Shown here piece after piece: positions 1-8,197 of a stretch of 64,000 bases of DNA. Made by a program: the position numbers and the translations under genes. Numbering within the stretch: position 1 is the stretch's first letter; each line of letters starts with the position of its first letter. Location: NCBI RefSeq assembly GCF_900105395.1, contig NZ_LT629775.1:806001-870000 (forward strand). The letters run 5' to 3'. The notes under the pieces are model-generated. The model saw only the letters and a list, made by a program, of their open reading frames with translations, was not told the origin of the DNA and ran no database searches. This DNA comes from Streptomyces sp. TLI_053 (lineage in GTDB: Bacteria > Actinomycetota > Actinomycetes > Streptomycetales > Streptomycetaceae).

Positions 1-223
1 GGGAGACCCGGACCACCTCGCGGGTCGCCTCGATCCCGTCCGTCCCGGGCATCCGGACGTCCATCAGGACGACATCGGGGCGCAGCTCCCGGGCGAGCCG
101 GACGGCCTGCTGCCCGTCCGCGGCCTCGCCGACCGGGGCCATGTCGGGCTGGGCGTCCAGGACGGTGCCGAAGGCCATCCGGAGCAGGGCCTCGTCGTCG
201 ACGATCAGGATCCGGATCGTCAT
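1..223 (-). CDS. NarL/LuxR-type response regulator, receiver domain (partial, runs off window start)
   Basis: Only the first 74 codons are in the window. The translation begins MTIRILIVDDEALLR and contains the acidic pair D9/D10 and the phosphoacceptor D55 in VVLMDVRMPGTDG, which is the classic REC-domain layout. The ATG overlaps the TGA of the upstream histidine kinase (ATGA), so the two are translationally coupled as a two-component pair. By family knowledge a C-terminal LuxR-type DNA-binding domain should follow outside the window; that part is not visible. It would be phosphorylated by the kinase at 220-1458 and act as a transcription factor. Confidence 0.93.
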   Translation of the reverse strand, partial: MTIRILIVDDEALLRMAFGTVLDAQPDMAPVGEAADGQQAVRLARELRPDVVLMDVRMPGTDGIEATREVVRVS

Positions 224-1458
224 GCGGGCACCGCCCCGGCGCTGTCGAGGAGCAGCCGGGTACGGACGCCCCAGCCGCCGCCCGGGAGCGGTCCGGCCCG
301 CAGCGTGCCCCCGTAGGCGGCCGCGCGCTCGCGCATGCCGGGGATGCCGTGGCCGGAGGGTGCGGCGGCGGGGGCTCCGGCGGAGGGTGGCGGGCAGGGG
401 CCGTTGTCGGTGACGTCGACGGTGACGGTGCCGGGCGAGCAGCCGATCCGGACCGTCGCGCCGGTGCCGGCGGGGGTGTGTTTGAGGGCGTTGGTCAAGG
501 CTTCCTGCACCAGGCGGTAGACGGTGAGCTGGGCGGTGGCGGGCAGGTGGCCGTGGCCGCCGTGGACCTCCAGCCGGGTCGGCAGGCCGGCGGCGGACAT
601 CTGCTCGGCGAGGGCGTCCAGTTGGGCGATTCCGGGCAGCGGGTGGCGCTCGGCGTCCGGTTCGTCGGACCGCAGGACGCCCAGCGAGCGCCGCATGTCG
701 GTCAGCGCCTGCCGGCCGGTCCCGGAGATCTGCCGCATCGCCGCGTCGGCCCGGTCGGGCGACCGCTGCCGCGCGTAGCCGGCGGCGTCGGCGAGCGCGA
801 CCATGACGGAGAGGTTGTGGGTGACGATGTCGTGCATCTCGCGGGTGATCCGCGCCCGTTCCTCGGCGACGGCGAGTCGTGCCCGCTGTTCCTGCTCCCG
901 CTCCCGGTGTGCGGCCCGTTCCTCCACGGCGGCGAGGTAGGCGCGGGTGGTGCGTACGTTCGTCCCGAGGACGGCGGCGGCCACGGTCGTCGCGGTGACG
1001 GCGACGAACGGGGTGGCGAACGCGCCGTCCGGCGCCCAGCGCAGGCAGGCCAGCAGGACTCCCGCCTCCACGACGGCGGCGGCGGCCAGTGCGGTGCGCC
1101 GGTCGGAGCGCGCGGCCACCGTGTAGAGGGCCACCAGGACGGCGATGTCGGCGGGGAGTTGGACGTCCAGCAGCCACTGGACGGTGGCCGCGGCCACCAC
1201 CGCGCCGAACACCGCGAGCGGGGCCCGGCGGCGCCACAGCAGGGGCAGCGCGAGGGCGGCGGTGAGGGCCACGGTGAACGCCCGTTCCTGCGGCACGGGC
1301 ACGGTCGCGGCGTTGAGGAGGAGGAGCGCCGGGAGCAGCGCGTCCCATACCTGGGGCGGCAGCCGGGGGATCCGGCGGGCCGCGGCGGTGGCCGCCCGTC
1401 CCAGCCGGCCCGCCCACGGCCGGGGGGCCTTTCCGGGTACCGCGGCCGCCTCGGTCAT
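220..1458 (-). CDS. Membrane sensor histidine kinase, HisKA_3 / NarL-partner class
   Basis: A 412-aa sensor kinase. Residues about 38-165 form several hydrophobic membrane segments. The HisKA_3 dimerisation/phosphoacceptor motif REMHDIVTHNLSVM places the phosphorylated His at 209, and the C-terminus is an HATPase_c domain with an N-box (VQEALTNALKH) and a G-rich GHGIPGMRERAAAYGG. The start chosen is the ATG at 1458 (MTEAAAVPGK). The frame stays open 77 codons further upstream through a 9-bp repeat array encoding runs of PER and QGR, so a longer N-terminus is possible but looks unlike the family. It overlaps the response regulator start by 4 bp. The inducing signal is unknown. Confidence 0.92.
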   Translation of the reverse strand: MTEAAAVPGKAPRPWAGRLGRAATAAARRIPRLPPQVWDALLPALLLLNAATVPVPQERAFTVALTAALALPLLWRRRAPLAVFGAVVAAATVQWLLDVQLPADIAVLVALYTVAARSDRRTALAAAAVVEAGVLLACLRWAPDGAFATPFVAVTATTVAAAVLGTNVRTTRAYLAAVEERAAHREREQEQRARLAVAEERARITREMHDIVTHNLSVMVALADAAGYARQRSPDRADAAMRQISGTGRQALTDMRRSLGVLRSDEPDAERHPLPGIAQLDALAEQMSAAGLPTRLEVHGGHGHLPATAQLTVYRLVQEALTNALKHTPAGTGATVRIGCSPGTVTVDVTDNGPCPPPSAGAPAAAPSGHGIPGMRERAAAYGGTLRAGPLPGGGWGVRTRLLLDSAGAVPA

Positions 1459-1895
1459 CGCACGTCCTTGTCGTCCTTGTCGTCCTTGTCGTTCTGGTCG
1501 CTCTGGTCGCTCTGGTTCGCTCTTGTTGTTCTGGTTGTACTGGTTGTACTGGTTGCTCTTGTCGTTCGGGTCACGCTTGTCGTTCGGGTCGCTCTTGCAG
1601 CCGTGGGTGCTGCGCTTGCCCTGGTCGCTGTCGCCGTCCGGGCGTTTCCGCGGCCCTGTCACGGTAGGCCACCGGCCCGCCGGGCACATGCGCCCACCGT
1701 CGGACGGTGCCGGGGCCGTCTACGACCCGAGGAGGAGGGCGGACACCTCCCCCGGTCGCAACGCGACCGCCGGTCCGGGGCGCCCGGCTGCCACCCCGGT
1801 CGCAGCGGCAGGGGTGCCGGTGCCCGCCCGGGGTGGGACCGGGCGGCGACCCGGGGGCGATGCGGCGTCAGGTGCCCGCCGCCGACGATGGCCGG
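1459..1895. other. Intergenic region between histidine kinase and esterase
   Basis: This 437-bp region lies between the divergently read kinase (minus) and esterase (plus). It should hold promoters for both, but no convincing -10/-35 pair was recognised. Its kinase-proximal part is the degenerate 9-bp repeat array described separately; the rest is GC-rich with no gene that I can support. The plus-strand frame is open from 1707, but its extra residues are not hydrolase-like. Confidence 0.5.
1465..1599 (-). repeat. Degenerate 9-bp tandem array ahead of the histidine kinase
   Basis: About 15 units of a 9-mer related to tccttgtcg / ttctggtcg / ctcttgtcg / ttcgggtcg follow one another with period 9. 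The period keeps the kinase frame open on the minus strand, where it would encode short repeats such as PER, QGR, NQY and NDK. It may be a coding low-complexity N-terminus or a repeat-rich 5' untranslated leader; the sequence does not decide. Confidence 0.8.
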
Positions 1896-3347
1896 GTGAA
1901 CGAGATCATCTCGGGACTGTTCCTGTCCCCCCTGGAAATCCTCGCCCTGCTGGCCGCCCTCGCCCTGGTGGTGGCGCGCTGGCTGCCCCCGGCCGCCCGC
2001 CCCCGCACCACGGTCGTGGCGGGCGCGGTGCTCGTCCTGTCCGGGCTCGTGCTGCTCGTGACCGGGATCCGCTGGCAGCTGCTGCCGGTCCTGGCCGGTG
2101 CCCTCCTCGCCCTGCCGTCCGCCCTCGCCCCGCTGCTGCGCCGGCGGTCCGGCCGGACGGCGTGGCGGGCCCGCTGGTGGCTGGCGCTGCCGGGATCGCT
2201 GGCCTGCGCCGGGCTGGTCGCCGCCGGGCCGGTGTCCGCCTGGGCCTTCCCCGTTCCCGAGTTCCCCGAGCCCACGGGCGGGTTCGCGGTCGGCACCCGG
2301 GTGCTGCAGTGGACCGACCAGCAGCGGCCGGAGACCTTCACCCCCGATCCGGCCGACCGGCGCACGGTCGTGGTCCAGCTCTGGTACCCCGCGGGGAGGA
2401 GCCCCGCCGGTGCGCCGCGGGCCCAGTACCTCGGGCGCACCGAGGCCGAGGCGCGGACCGTCGCCGGGGCCCTCGCCGGCGGGGTCGGCCTGCCGGACTT
2501 CCTGATGGACGGTGTGCCGCGGGCCCGCAGCCGTTCGGTCTTCGACGCCCCGGTGGCCGGGGACGGCGGCCGCTTCCCGGTGGTGCTGTTCTCGCCCGGA
2601 TCGGGCGGGGTGCGCACCCAGAACACCGCCTGGGCGGAGGAACTCGCGAGCCACGGTTACCTGGTGGCCGCCCTCGACCACCCGTACGACTCCGCGGCCG
2701 TCGTCCTCGCCGACGGCCGGACGGTCACCACCGAGACCTCCTCCTCCGGCGACGCGGACCAGGACGAGAAGCTGGCGGCCGGCTGGACGGCGGTCCGGGC
2801 CGCCGATCTCGGTTTCGTCCTCAGCCAGTTGGAGGGTCTGGACCGCGCCGGGAGCGGCGACCCGCTGACCGGGCGGCTGGACACCGGCCGGGCCGCGGTG
2901 ACCGGCCATTCGATGGGGGGCGCCGCCGCGCTCCAGGCCGCCCGGCAGGACCACCGGTTCCGTGCCGTCGTCGATCTGGACGGCTTCCCGCACGGCCCGG
3001 CCTCGCCCTCGCTCGACCGGCCGGTGCTCGCGATGACCCAGGCGCTGACCGGGGCGACCGACGCCCGGTACCTCCCCCGGCTGACCGAGGCGCTCGCGGC
3101 GAACACGGCGACGAGCTACCGGCTGACCGTTCCCGGCGCGGCGCACCTCAGCTTCATGGACGGCCCGCTGTACCTGCCGCCGGTCCCGGGCATCGTCGGC
3201 TCCCTGGGCCGCGCCCGGAGCCCGCGCGTCGTCGCCGGGGCCACCCTCGCCTTCCTGGACGCCGCTCTGCGCGACCGGCCGGGCGACCTGTCCGGCGCGC
3301 TGTCGGCCTACGGCAGCCTCACCGTCCGGGCCCCGGGCGGGCGCTGA
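1896..3347 (+). CDS. Membrane-anchored PAF-acetylhydrolase-like alpha/beta hydrolase
   Basis: A 483-aa protein. The first about 125 residues contain four hydrophobic stretches predicted to span the membrane. The rest is an alpha/beta hydrolase of the platelet-activating-factor acetylhydrolase (isoform II) type: VVVQLWYPAGRS, LFSPGSGGVRTQN (oxyanion region), and the nucleophile elbow GHSMGG with Ser 339, followed by DLDGFPHG and a late His in PGAAHLSFMDG. It probably hydrolyses a short-chain ester or lipid at the membrane; the substrate is not known. The start is uncertain: GTG at 1896 (VNEIISG) or ATG at 1860 (MRRQVPA) give nearly the same protein. It converges on the LysR gene across a strong hairpin. 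Confidence 0.85.
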   Translation: MNEIISGLFLSPLEILALLAALALVVARWLPPAARPRTTVVAGAVLVLSGLVLLVTGIRWQLLPVLAGALLALPSALAPLLRRRSGRTAWRARWWLALPGSLACAGLVAAGPVSAWAFPVPEFPEPTGGFAVGTRVLQWTDQQRPETFTPDPADRRTVVVQLWYPAGRSPAGAPRAQYLGRTEAEARTVAGALAGGVGLPDFLMDGVPRARSRSVFDAPVAGDGGRFPVVLFSPGSGGVRTQNTAWAEELASHGYLVAALDHPYDSAAVVLADGRTVTTETSSSGDADQDEKLAAGWTAVRAADLGFVLSQLEGLDRAGSGDPLTGRLDTGRAAVTGHSMGGAAALQAARQDHRFRAVVDLDGFPHGPASPSLDRPVLAMTQALTGATDARYLPRLTEALAANTATSYRLTVPGAAHLSFMDGPLYLPPVPGIVGSLGRARSPRVVAGATLAFLDAALRDRPGDLSGALSAYGSLTVRAPGGR

Positions 3348-3366
3348 GGGGGCGTGCCCACGGCCT

Positions 3367-3406
3367 CCGGGTGTGCGGCACCGCCCTCGCGGTGCCGCAC
3401 ACCCGG
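3367..3406. terminator. Bidirectional hairpin terminator
   Basis: A perfect 17-bp inverted repeat (3367-3383 with 3390-3406) with a 6-nt loop lies between the convergent esterase and LysR genes. There is no clear U-tract on either side, which is common for actinomycete terminators. Confidence 0.8.
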
Positions 3407-3432
3407 TGCCGCACGCCGGAGGCCCCGCGGAC

Positions 3433-4377
3433 TCACCCCGCCGGGGCCGGGCGGAGCACCCGCCGCACGGCGGCGCGCAGCCACTGGTGGCCGCCGTCGG
3501 CGGCATGGCGCGGGTGCCAGGCCATCCCGATGGTCAGCGGCGGCAGTTCGAGCGGGATCTCCAGCAGCCGCAGGCCCAGGGTCTGCGCCGCACCGGAGAG
3601 CGGCGACGGCGGCTCGCCCGGCCGGGCGACCGGCACCAGGCAGACCACGTCGCCGGTGGCGGCCAGCGCCATCGCCGCCAGGTGCCCCGGCAGTACGGCG
3701 CTCACCCGGCGGCTGAGGCCCCGTTCGGCGAGAGCCGCGTCCAGCGGGCCGGTGAAGCGGCCGCGCCGGCTCACCACCACGTGCTCGGCGGCCGCCAGCC
3801 GGTCCGGCGTCAGCGGCCCCTCGGTCAGCGGGTGCCCGGCCCGGACCCCGACCGCCATCCGCAGCGTGGCCAGTTCCTCCACCAGGGTCTCCGGGTCGAC
3901 GTGGTCGATCGCCCCGATCTCCAGATCGATCCGGCCCTCGCGCAGCGCGGGTCCCGCCTCGAAGTCCTCCGCCAGCACCCGCAGCGAGACGCCCGGCGCC
4001 CGGCGGCGGGCCAGCGCGAGCAGGCCGGGCGCCAGGGCCGCGCCGACCAGGTCCGCGGTCTGGACGGTGAAGGTGCGCCGCAGCGCGGCGGGATCGACCC
4101 CGCCGCTCGGGGTGAGCAGCGCCTCCAGCCGGCGCACCACCGCGGCGGCCTCGTCCCGCAGTTCCTCGGCGCGGGGCGTGGGCACCATCGCCTGGCCCGC
4201 CCGCACCAGCAGCGGGTCCTGGAGGACCCGGCGCAGCCGGGCCAGGGTGCGGCTCATCGCCGCCGGGGACGTGTGCAGCCGCGCGGCGGCCCGGGTGACG
4301 CTCTGCTCGGTCAGCAGGGCGTCGAGGGCGACCGCGAGATTGGCGTCGAGGTTCGGATCCTGGCTGCTCACCGGCAT
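3433..4377 (-). CDS. LysR-family transcriptional regulator
   Basis: A 314-aa regulator starting MPVSSQDPNLDANLAVAL. The N-terminal winged helix-turn-helix is typical (LLTEQSVTRAAARLHTSPAA, then MSRTLARLRRVLQDPLLVR), and the C-terminal part is a LysR substrate-binding fold (RRTFTVQTADLVGAALAPG, HVVVSRRG). It is divergently transcribed from the NmrA-like reductase at 4487 with 109 bp between them, the usual arrangement for a LysR protein controlling its neighbour. The frame is open upstream, but the ATG at 4377 gives the normal family length. The effector is unknown. Confidence 0.94.
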   Translation of the reverse strand: MPVSSQDPNLDANLAVALDALLTEQSVTRAAARLHTSPAAMSRTLARLRRVLQDPLLVRAGQAMVPTPRAEELRDEAAAVVRRLEALLTPSGGVDPAALRRTFTVQTADLVGAALAPGLLALARRRAPGVSLRVLAEDFEAGPALREGRIDLEIGAIDHVDPETLVEELATLRMAVGVRAGHPLTEGPLTPDRLAAAEHVVVSRRGRFTGPLDAALAERGLSRRVSAVLPGHLAAMALAATGDVVCLVPVARPGEPPSPLSGAAQTLGLRLLEIPLELPPLTIGMAWHPRHAADGGHQWLRAAVRRVLRPAPAG

Positions 4378-4486
4378 TGTTCCGTTCTGGGCAAGGATTG
4401 GATGCTGAAGTTCCCATTGTGGCAACACGGTCGCCGTCCGCACGATGAGGGGGCACCACTGATCCGACCGAGACCGTGAGGTTTTC
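4378..4486. promoter_or_regulatory. Divergent promoter/operator region for LysR and NmrA-like genes
   Basis: A 109-bp spacer between divergent genes with a relatively A/T-rich stretch (about 4390-4430, including TTCCCATTGTGGCAA). LysR regulators normally bind T-N11-A sites in such spacers. No single site can be assigned with confidence. The NmrA-like gene has a GAGG-like sequence (ccgtgagg) shortly before its ATG. Confidence 0.5.
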
Positions 4487-5473
4487 ATGATCGTCATCAC
4501 CGCCCCCACCGGGAACATCGGCCGTCGGCTGCTGTCGCTCCTGGTCGAGGCCGCGCCCGCGCACGGGGAGGAACTGCGGGTCGTGGTCCGCGATCCGGCC
4601 CGGCTGCCCGCGGCCGTCCGCGCCCGGGTCGAGGTGGTCACCGGCTCGCACGGCGACGCCGCGACCGTCGAGCGCGCGTTCGCCGGCGCCGACGCCGTGT
4701 TCTGGCTGGTGCCGCCGGACGCCTCGGCCGCGCCCGAGGACGGCTGGAGCGGCTTCACCCGGCCCGCCGTCCGGGCCTTCGCCGCCCACGGCGTCGACCG
4801 GGTGGTCGGGGTGTCGGCGCTCGGCCGCGGCACCGCGCAGGCGGCCCGGGCCGGGCTGGTCACCGCCTCCCTCGCCATGGACGACCTGATCGCCGGCTCC
4901 GGCGTCGCCTACCGCGCCCTGGCCTGTCCGTCCTTCTTCGAGAACCTGCTGGAGGACGCCGACTCGATCCGGGCCGACGGCGTCTTCACCGACACCGTCG
5001 CCGCGGACCGCCGCGCCCCGCTGGTGGCCGTCGCCGACATCGCCGCGACGGCGGCCGGGCTGCTGCTGGACCGCTCGTGGAGCGGCGTGGACAGCGTCCC
5101 GGTGCTCGGCCCGCAGGACCTCTCGCCCGAGGACCTGGCCCGGATCATGACCGAGCAGCTCGGCCGCCCGGTCCGCTACCGGCGGCAGTCGCTGGACGAG
5201 CTGCGCTCCGACCTGCTCGGGTACGGCCTGCACGCGGCCTTCGCGGAGGGCGTCGTCGAGATGAAGCGCGCCAAGGACGAGGGCCTGGACGCGGGCGTCG
5301 GGCGACCGCCGCGGCCGGCGGTCCCGGCCACCTCGTTCGAACGCTGGTGCGCCGAGACCCTGAAGCCCGCCGTTCTCGCCACCACCACCGCCACCGCCGC
5401 GCCCGCCACCGCGCCCACCACTGCCGCCCCCACCGACACCCTCACCGCCCCGGAGGCCACCGATGCCCACTGA
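4487..5473 (+). CDS. NmrA-family NAD(P)-binding protein
   Basis: A 328-aa protein beginning [19 protein letters not shown], a Rossmann dinucleotide-binding motif of the GxxGxxG type. It continues with the NmrA/atypical-SDR pattern ([27 protein letters not shown], then GVSALGRGT, and [14 protein letters not shown]). Such proteins are NAD(P)-dependent reductases or redox sensors that lack the classical SDR catalytic tetrad. The last about 30 residues are a low-complexity Ala/Thr tail that overlaps the next gene by 11 bp, so the two form an operon. It is probably controlled by the divergent LysR regulator. The substrate is not determinable. Confidence 0.88.
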   Translation: MIVITAPTGNIGRRLLSLLVEAAPAHGEELRVVVRDPARLPAAVRARVEVVTGSHGDAATVERAFAGADAVFWLVPPDASAAPEDGWSGFTRPAVRAFAAHGVDRVVGVSALGRGTAQAARAGLVTASLAMDDLIAGSGVAYRALACPSFFENLLEDADSIRADGVFTDTVAADRRAPLVAVADIAATAAGLLLDRSWSGVDSVPVLGPQDLSPEDLARIMTEQLGRPVRYRRQSLDELRSDLLGYGLHAAFAEGVVEMKRAKDEGLDAGVGRPPRPAVPATSFERWCAETLKPAVLATTTATAAPATAPTTAAPTDTLTAPEATDAH

Positions 5474-5828
5474 CCCGACTGTGCCGGCCGTCACCGCGTT
5501 CATGCTGGTCAAGACCACGCCCGAGTGGCTGGGGATGAGTGTGGACGAGCGGGTCCACGCGTTCACCACCCAAGTCCTCCCGGTGATCGAGGCCCGTGCC
5601 CGCGGCGTCCGCTCCCGCTTCTACGACACGGAGTTCTACTCGGCGCGGGTGACCGACATCTGGGTCTGGGAGGCGGACGACCACGATTCCTACCGGCTGC
5701 TGGTCGACGCGCTGCGCGAAACCCCGTTCTGGGACCGCTGGTTCGAGGTGGTCGAGCTGCTCGTGGGCACCGAGAACGGCTACGCCCGCACCTACGGCCT
5801 GGACCCGGTCGCCACCGTCGCGGTCTGA
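5463..5828 (+). CDS. Darcynin-family protein
   Basis: A 121-aa protein with the darcynin pattern: [19 protein letters not shown] near the start, then [18 protein letters not shown] and [20 protein letters not shown]. Darcynins are small stand-alone proteins of the dimeric alpha-beta-barrel kind with no established reaction. The ATG overlaps the 3' end of the NmrA-like gene by 11 bp, so the pair is translationally coupled, and this protein may act with that reductase. Confidence 0.85.
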   Translation: MPTDPTVPAVTAFMLVKTTPEWLGMSVDERVHAFTTQVLPVIEARARGVRSRFYDTEFYSARVTDIWVWEADDHDSYRLLVDALRETPFWDRWFEVVELLVGTENGYARTYGLDPVATVAV

Positions 5829-5841
5829 CGGCCGCCGCCCC

Positions 5842-5887
5842 GGTGCGCCGCCCCGGCCCGGTGCGCACCGGGCCGGGGCGGCGCACC
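5842..5887. terminator. Bidirectional hairpin terminator
   Basis: A perfect 21-bp inverted repeat (5842-5862 with 5867-5887) around a GCGC loop, placed exactly between the convergent darcynin and SPFH genes. It is one of the longest perfect stems in the window. Confidence 0.88.
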
Positions 5888-5901
5888 CGGCCGGGGCCGG
5901 T

Positions 5902-6789
5902 TCAGCGCTTGGTGCCGTCGACGATGACGGGCGTGCCGCCGTTGGAGCCGCAGGGGCTGGCGTAGACGGGGTTCTTCTCGGCCGCGGCCTTGAAGGCCTC
6001 GATGCACTGGCTCAGCAGGATCTTGTCGGTCAGCGAGCCGGCGATCGCGGCGTTGGCGGCCGCGGTGCTGTCCGCCTCGATCTTGCGCTTCTCGGCCTCG
6101 GCCTTGGCCGTGCGCACGGCCGCCTCCGCCTGGGCGGTGGCCTGGTCCTGCTGGATCTTCTGGTCGATCGCCTTCTGCAGGCCGTCGCTCGGCCGGACGT
6201 TGCGCAGGTTGACCCCGTTGACGAGGATGCCGCGCGGGGCCAGCCGGGCGGTGATCAGCTTGTCGATCTCGGTGCTGATCGCCTCCCGCTGCGAGCTGTA
6301 GCCCTCGACACTGGTGTGACGGGCGAAGACGTTGCGCACGATCTCCCGGCTGTCCGGGTAGACCAGCCGCTGCTGGACGGCCCCGGCGCTGCCGGCCAGC
6401 TTGTACAGGTCGACGGTGTGCTGCGGGTCGATCGACCACTTGACCGTCAGGTCGGCGTAGAGCACCCCGCCCTCGGAGGACCGGACCTCGACCGTCGAGT
6501 CGCCCGTCAGGTCGAGGTCGACGGGCCGGGTCGAGAAGGTGGTGACGTCGGTCAGCGGCGACTTGAAGTGCAGCCCCGGCTGCCAGGCCGTACCGACCCT
6601 GCCGAGGCTGGTCGGCACCCCGACATCGGTCGGATCCACCACGTGCACAAAGGTGGTGAGCCCCAGCAGCAGCCCGAGGGCACCGGTGAGGAGTGCGCCC
6701 AGGGTGACCGGCCAGGACCCGACCTTGCGCCGGCGGAGCACGAGCAGACTGGCGCCGACGGCCAGGAACAGCAAAGAAACGATCAGCAT
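5902..6789 (-). CDS. SPFH / band-7 (prohibitin-like) membrane protein
   Basis: A 295-aa protein with two N-terminal membrane segments (LIVSLLFLAVGASLLVL and WPVTLGALLTGALGLLLGL). An SPFH domain follows (VVDPTDVGVPTSLGRVG, GLHFKSPLTDVTTFSTR, then YADLTVKWSIDP). An Ala/Glu/Lys-rich coiled coil (QQDQATAQAEAAVRTAKAEA) comes next, and the C-terminus has two Cys. Prohibitin-like proteins oligomerise as membrane scaffolds. The gene stands alone; upstream is a 794-bp non-coding region shared with the thiopeptide precursor. Confidence 0.9.
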   Translation of the reverse strand: MLIVSLLFLAVGASLLVLRRRKVGSWPVTLGALLTGALGLLLGLTTFVHVVDPTDVGVPTSLGRVGTAWQPGLHFKSPLTDVTTFSTRPVDLDLTGDSTVEVRSSEGGVLYADLTVKWSIDPQHTVDLYKLAGSAGAVQQRLVYPDSREIVRNVFARHTSVEGYSSQREAISTEIDKLITARLAPRGILVNGVNLRNVRPSDGLQKAIDQKIQQDQATAQAEAAVRTAKAEAEKRKIEADSTAAANAAIAGSLTDKILLSQCIEAFKAAAEKNPVYASPCGSNGGTPVIVDGTKR

Positions 6790-7583
6790 GGCGAGTCTCT
6801 CGGACTGAAATGATCACACCGGACGGCCGCAGCCTAGACAGCCCTCCCGCACCCCCATAAGCCACGTCAGCCGATGTTCATGCGATGAACCCCCGACGTT
6901 GGCCGAGCGGAACGGGAGACGACCCGGCGCCGCGCGACGCCCCCTCACCGTCCTGGGCCCGGCCGCACTCGGGCCGACCGAATACGGAGCCCGGACAGCT
7001 CGCCACCGGTAGGCCCACAAGTCCCTCCGATCACGGTGTTTGACGATCAGTCAGCTCCAAGCCGATCGCAACGGCCGCAACGGCTGGCCGAATCCGAACG
7101 CGACCCCGGCCCGACTCCCCCGCCGAGGGACCGCTCGCACCGGGCCTCCGGGAGGTACCCGGAGTGACGACGCGGTGAAGGATCGGCCGGCGGTCACCGG
7201 GGGCGCCGAGCTGCCCTCTTCGTCGATGCGGCACGGACCGCTCCCCGCCGGACCGCGTCACCGGCGCCCGCGCGGACCGGGCTGGCACCACCACCACCGG
7301 GGCCTACGCATGCGGACGAACCGGGCATCACGACACCCCGGCCCCCGCACCGCCCCGCCTCCGACCGGAACGACTTACCGGCCAATGTGGTCGAGGCACT
7401 CTCTCGGCGGCGCGCGGGGCGACCTAGACTCGGCTGCGCGGTGGCACCCGGCCGTGATCGATCCGAGCCGGGCACCCACGGGGGACCAGGCACAGCGGCA
7501 CCACCCGCCCGGGCACTCAGGTGCGCCGGAGCACGCAGGTCGCACCTCCGCCCGGTACGTCCTTCACCTCCAGGGAGCCCGCC
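6790..7583. promoter_or_regulatory. Long non-coding region upstream of the thiopeptide precursor and SPFH gene
   Basis: This 794-bp region has no credible gene. It should hold the SPFH promoter (a TAGGCT -10-like hexamer on the minus strand at 6831-6836, no matching -35) and the lazA promoter (a TAGACT -10-like hexamer at 7425-7430, also weak). A small palindrome GTTCAT-gcg-ATGAAC sits at 6876-6890 and a TTGACGATCA stretch near 7041. The long leader in front of a precursor gene leaves room for a regulated 5' untranslated region. Confidence 0.45.
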
Positions 7584-7766
7584 ATGTCCGACATGTCCAG
7601 CGACTTCGGCCTCGACCTCCAGGACCTCGACCTCAGCGAGCTGACCGTCACCGCACTGCGCGACACCGTCGCACTGCCGGAGAACGGCGCGTCCCACGGC
7701 TCGTGCTCCTGTCAGGCCTCGTCGTCCTGCGTTCAGCCCAACCTGTCAGCCACGGAACTGATCTGA
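7584..7766 (+). CDS. lazA: Lactazole-type thiopeptide precursor peptide (LazA homolog)
   Basis: A 60-aa precursor. The leader (residues 1-36) carries the segment DLQDLDLSELTVTALRD followed by TVALPENGA, which matches the leader of lactazole precursor LazA as I know it. The core starts at Ser 37: SHGSCSCQASSSCVQPN, then a seven-residue tail ending ELI. Compared with lactazole (SWGSCSCQASSSCAQP...), all Ser and Cys positions through Cys13 are kept. Trp2 is His, Ala14 is Val, and the C-terminal tail differs and is longer. Ser1 and Ser12 of the core are the expected [4+2] partners, giving a 32-membered ring; Cys5, Cys7 and Cys13 and a Ser are the azole donors. An RBS (GGGAG) lies 6 nt before the ATG. 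Confidence 0.95.
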   Translation: MSDMSSDFGLDLQDLDLSELTVTALRDTVALPENGASHGSCSCQASSSCVQPNLSATELI

Positions 7767-7811
7767 CGTCCAGTCAGATAGATCCTCAGCGATATTCCTC
7801 GGGAGACCCGT

Positions 7812-8009
7812 ATGTCCGACCACCTGCAGGACGCCCTCGCGTTCGACGGTCTCGACCTCGACCTCGACCTCGGCGAACTGACCGTCACCGCGCTCCGCGA
7901 CAGCATCGCCCTGCCGGAGGGCGGAGCCTCCAGCAACCCGGCCTCCTCCTCCTGCCAGTCGTCCTCCAACTCCAGCGTCATCATCCACCCGCCGGCCACC
8001 CGCTGGTGA
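7812..8009 (+). CDS. Second, divergent thiopeptide-type precursor peptide
   Basis: A 65-aa peptide with the same leader logic as the neighbouring LazA (LDLDLGELTVTALRD, then SIALPEGGA), but a very different core starting at Ser 40. The core begins SSNPASSSCQ, continues SSSNSS, and ends in VIIHPPATRW. It has one Cys and eleven Ser. The SSSCQ unit resembles the SSSCVQ of LazA, so Ser8-Cys9 could supply the pyridine/thiazole junction. An RBS (GGGAG) sits 6 nt ahead of the ATG, 45 bp after the lazA stop. The conserved leader and start signals argue that it is a real substrate and not a decayed copy; its product is unknown. Confidence 0.85.
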   Translation: MSDHLQDALAFDGLDLDLDLGELTVTALRDSIALPEGGASSNPASSSCQSSSNSSVIIHPPATRW

Positions 8010-8078
8010 TCGGCACGGACCCGCACCGCCCGGTCGCCGAAGGTGCGGCCGGACGCTGAGCGGTGACGAGTCACCACC

Positions 8079-8115
8079 GGACCCGGCGCGTTCCGCTGCG
8101 GAACGCGCCGGGTCC
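8079..8115 (+). terminator. Hairpin between precursor genes and the dehydratase (attenuator candidate)
   Basis: A perfect 17-bp inverted repeat (8079-8095 with 8099-8115) closing a 3-nt loop. It follows a small GGTGA/TCACC hairpin at 8062-8075. It lies 70 bp after the second precursor and 83 bp before lazB on the same strand, so partial termination here would give more precursor mRNA than enzyme mRNA. Confidence 0.78.
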
Positions 8116-8197
8116 CCCCGTGGGCGCGTCCCCGGACCGACGCCCGCGGAGGTACGAGATCACCCGCCCGATCCCCAGCCACCGGAGGTGGCCCGCA

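Noticed and set aside
7040..8059. A 339-codon plus-strand frame covering the precursor region
   Set aside because: It overlaps both precursor genes in another frame, has Arg/Pro-rich composition and no RBS at its start.
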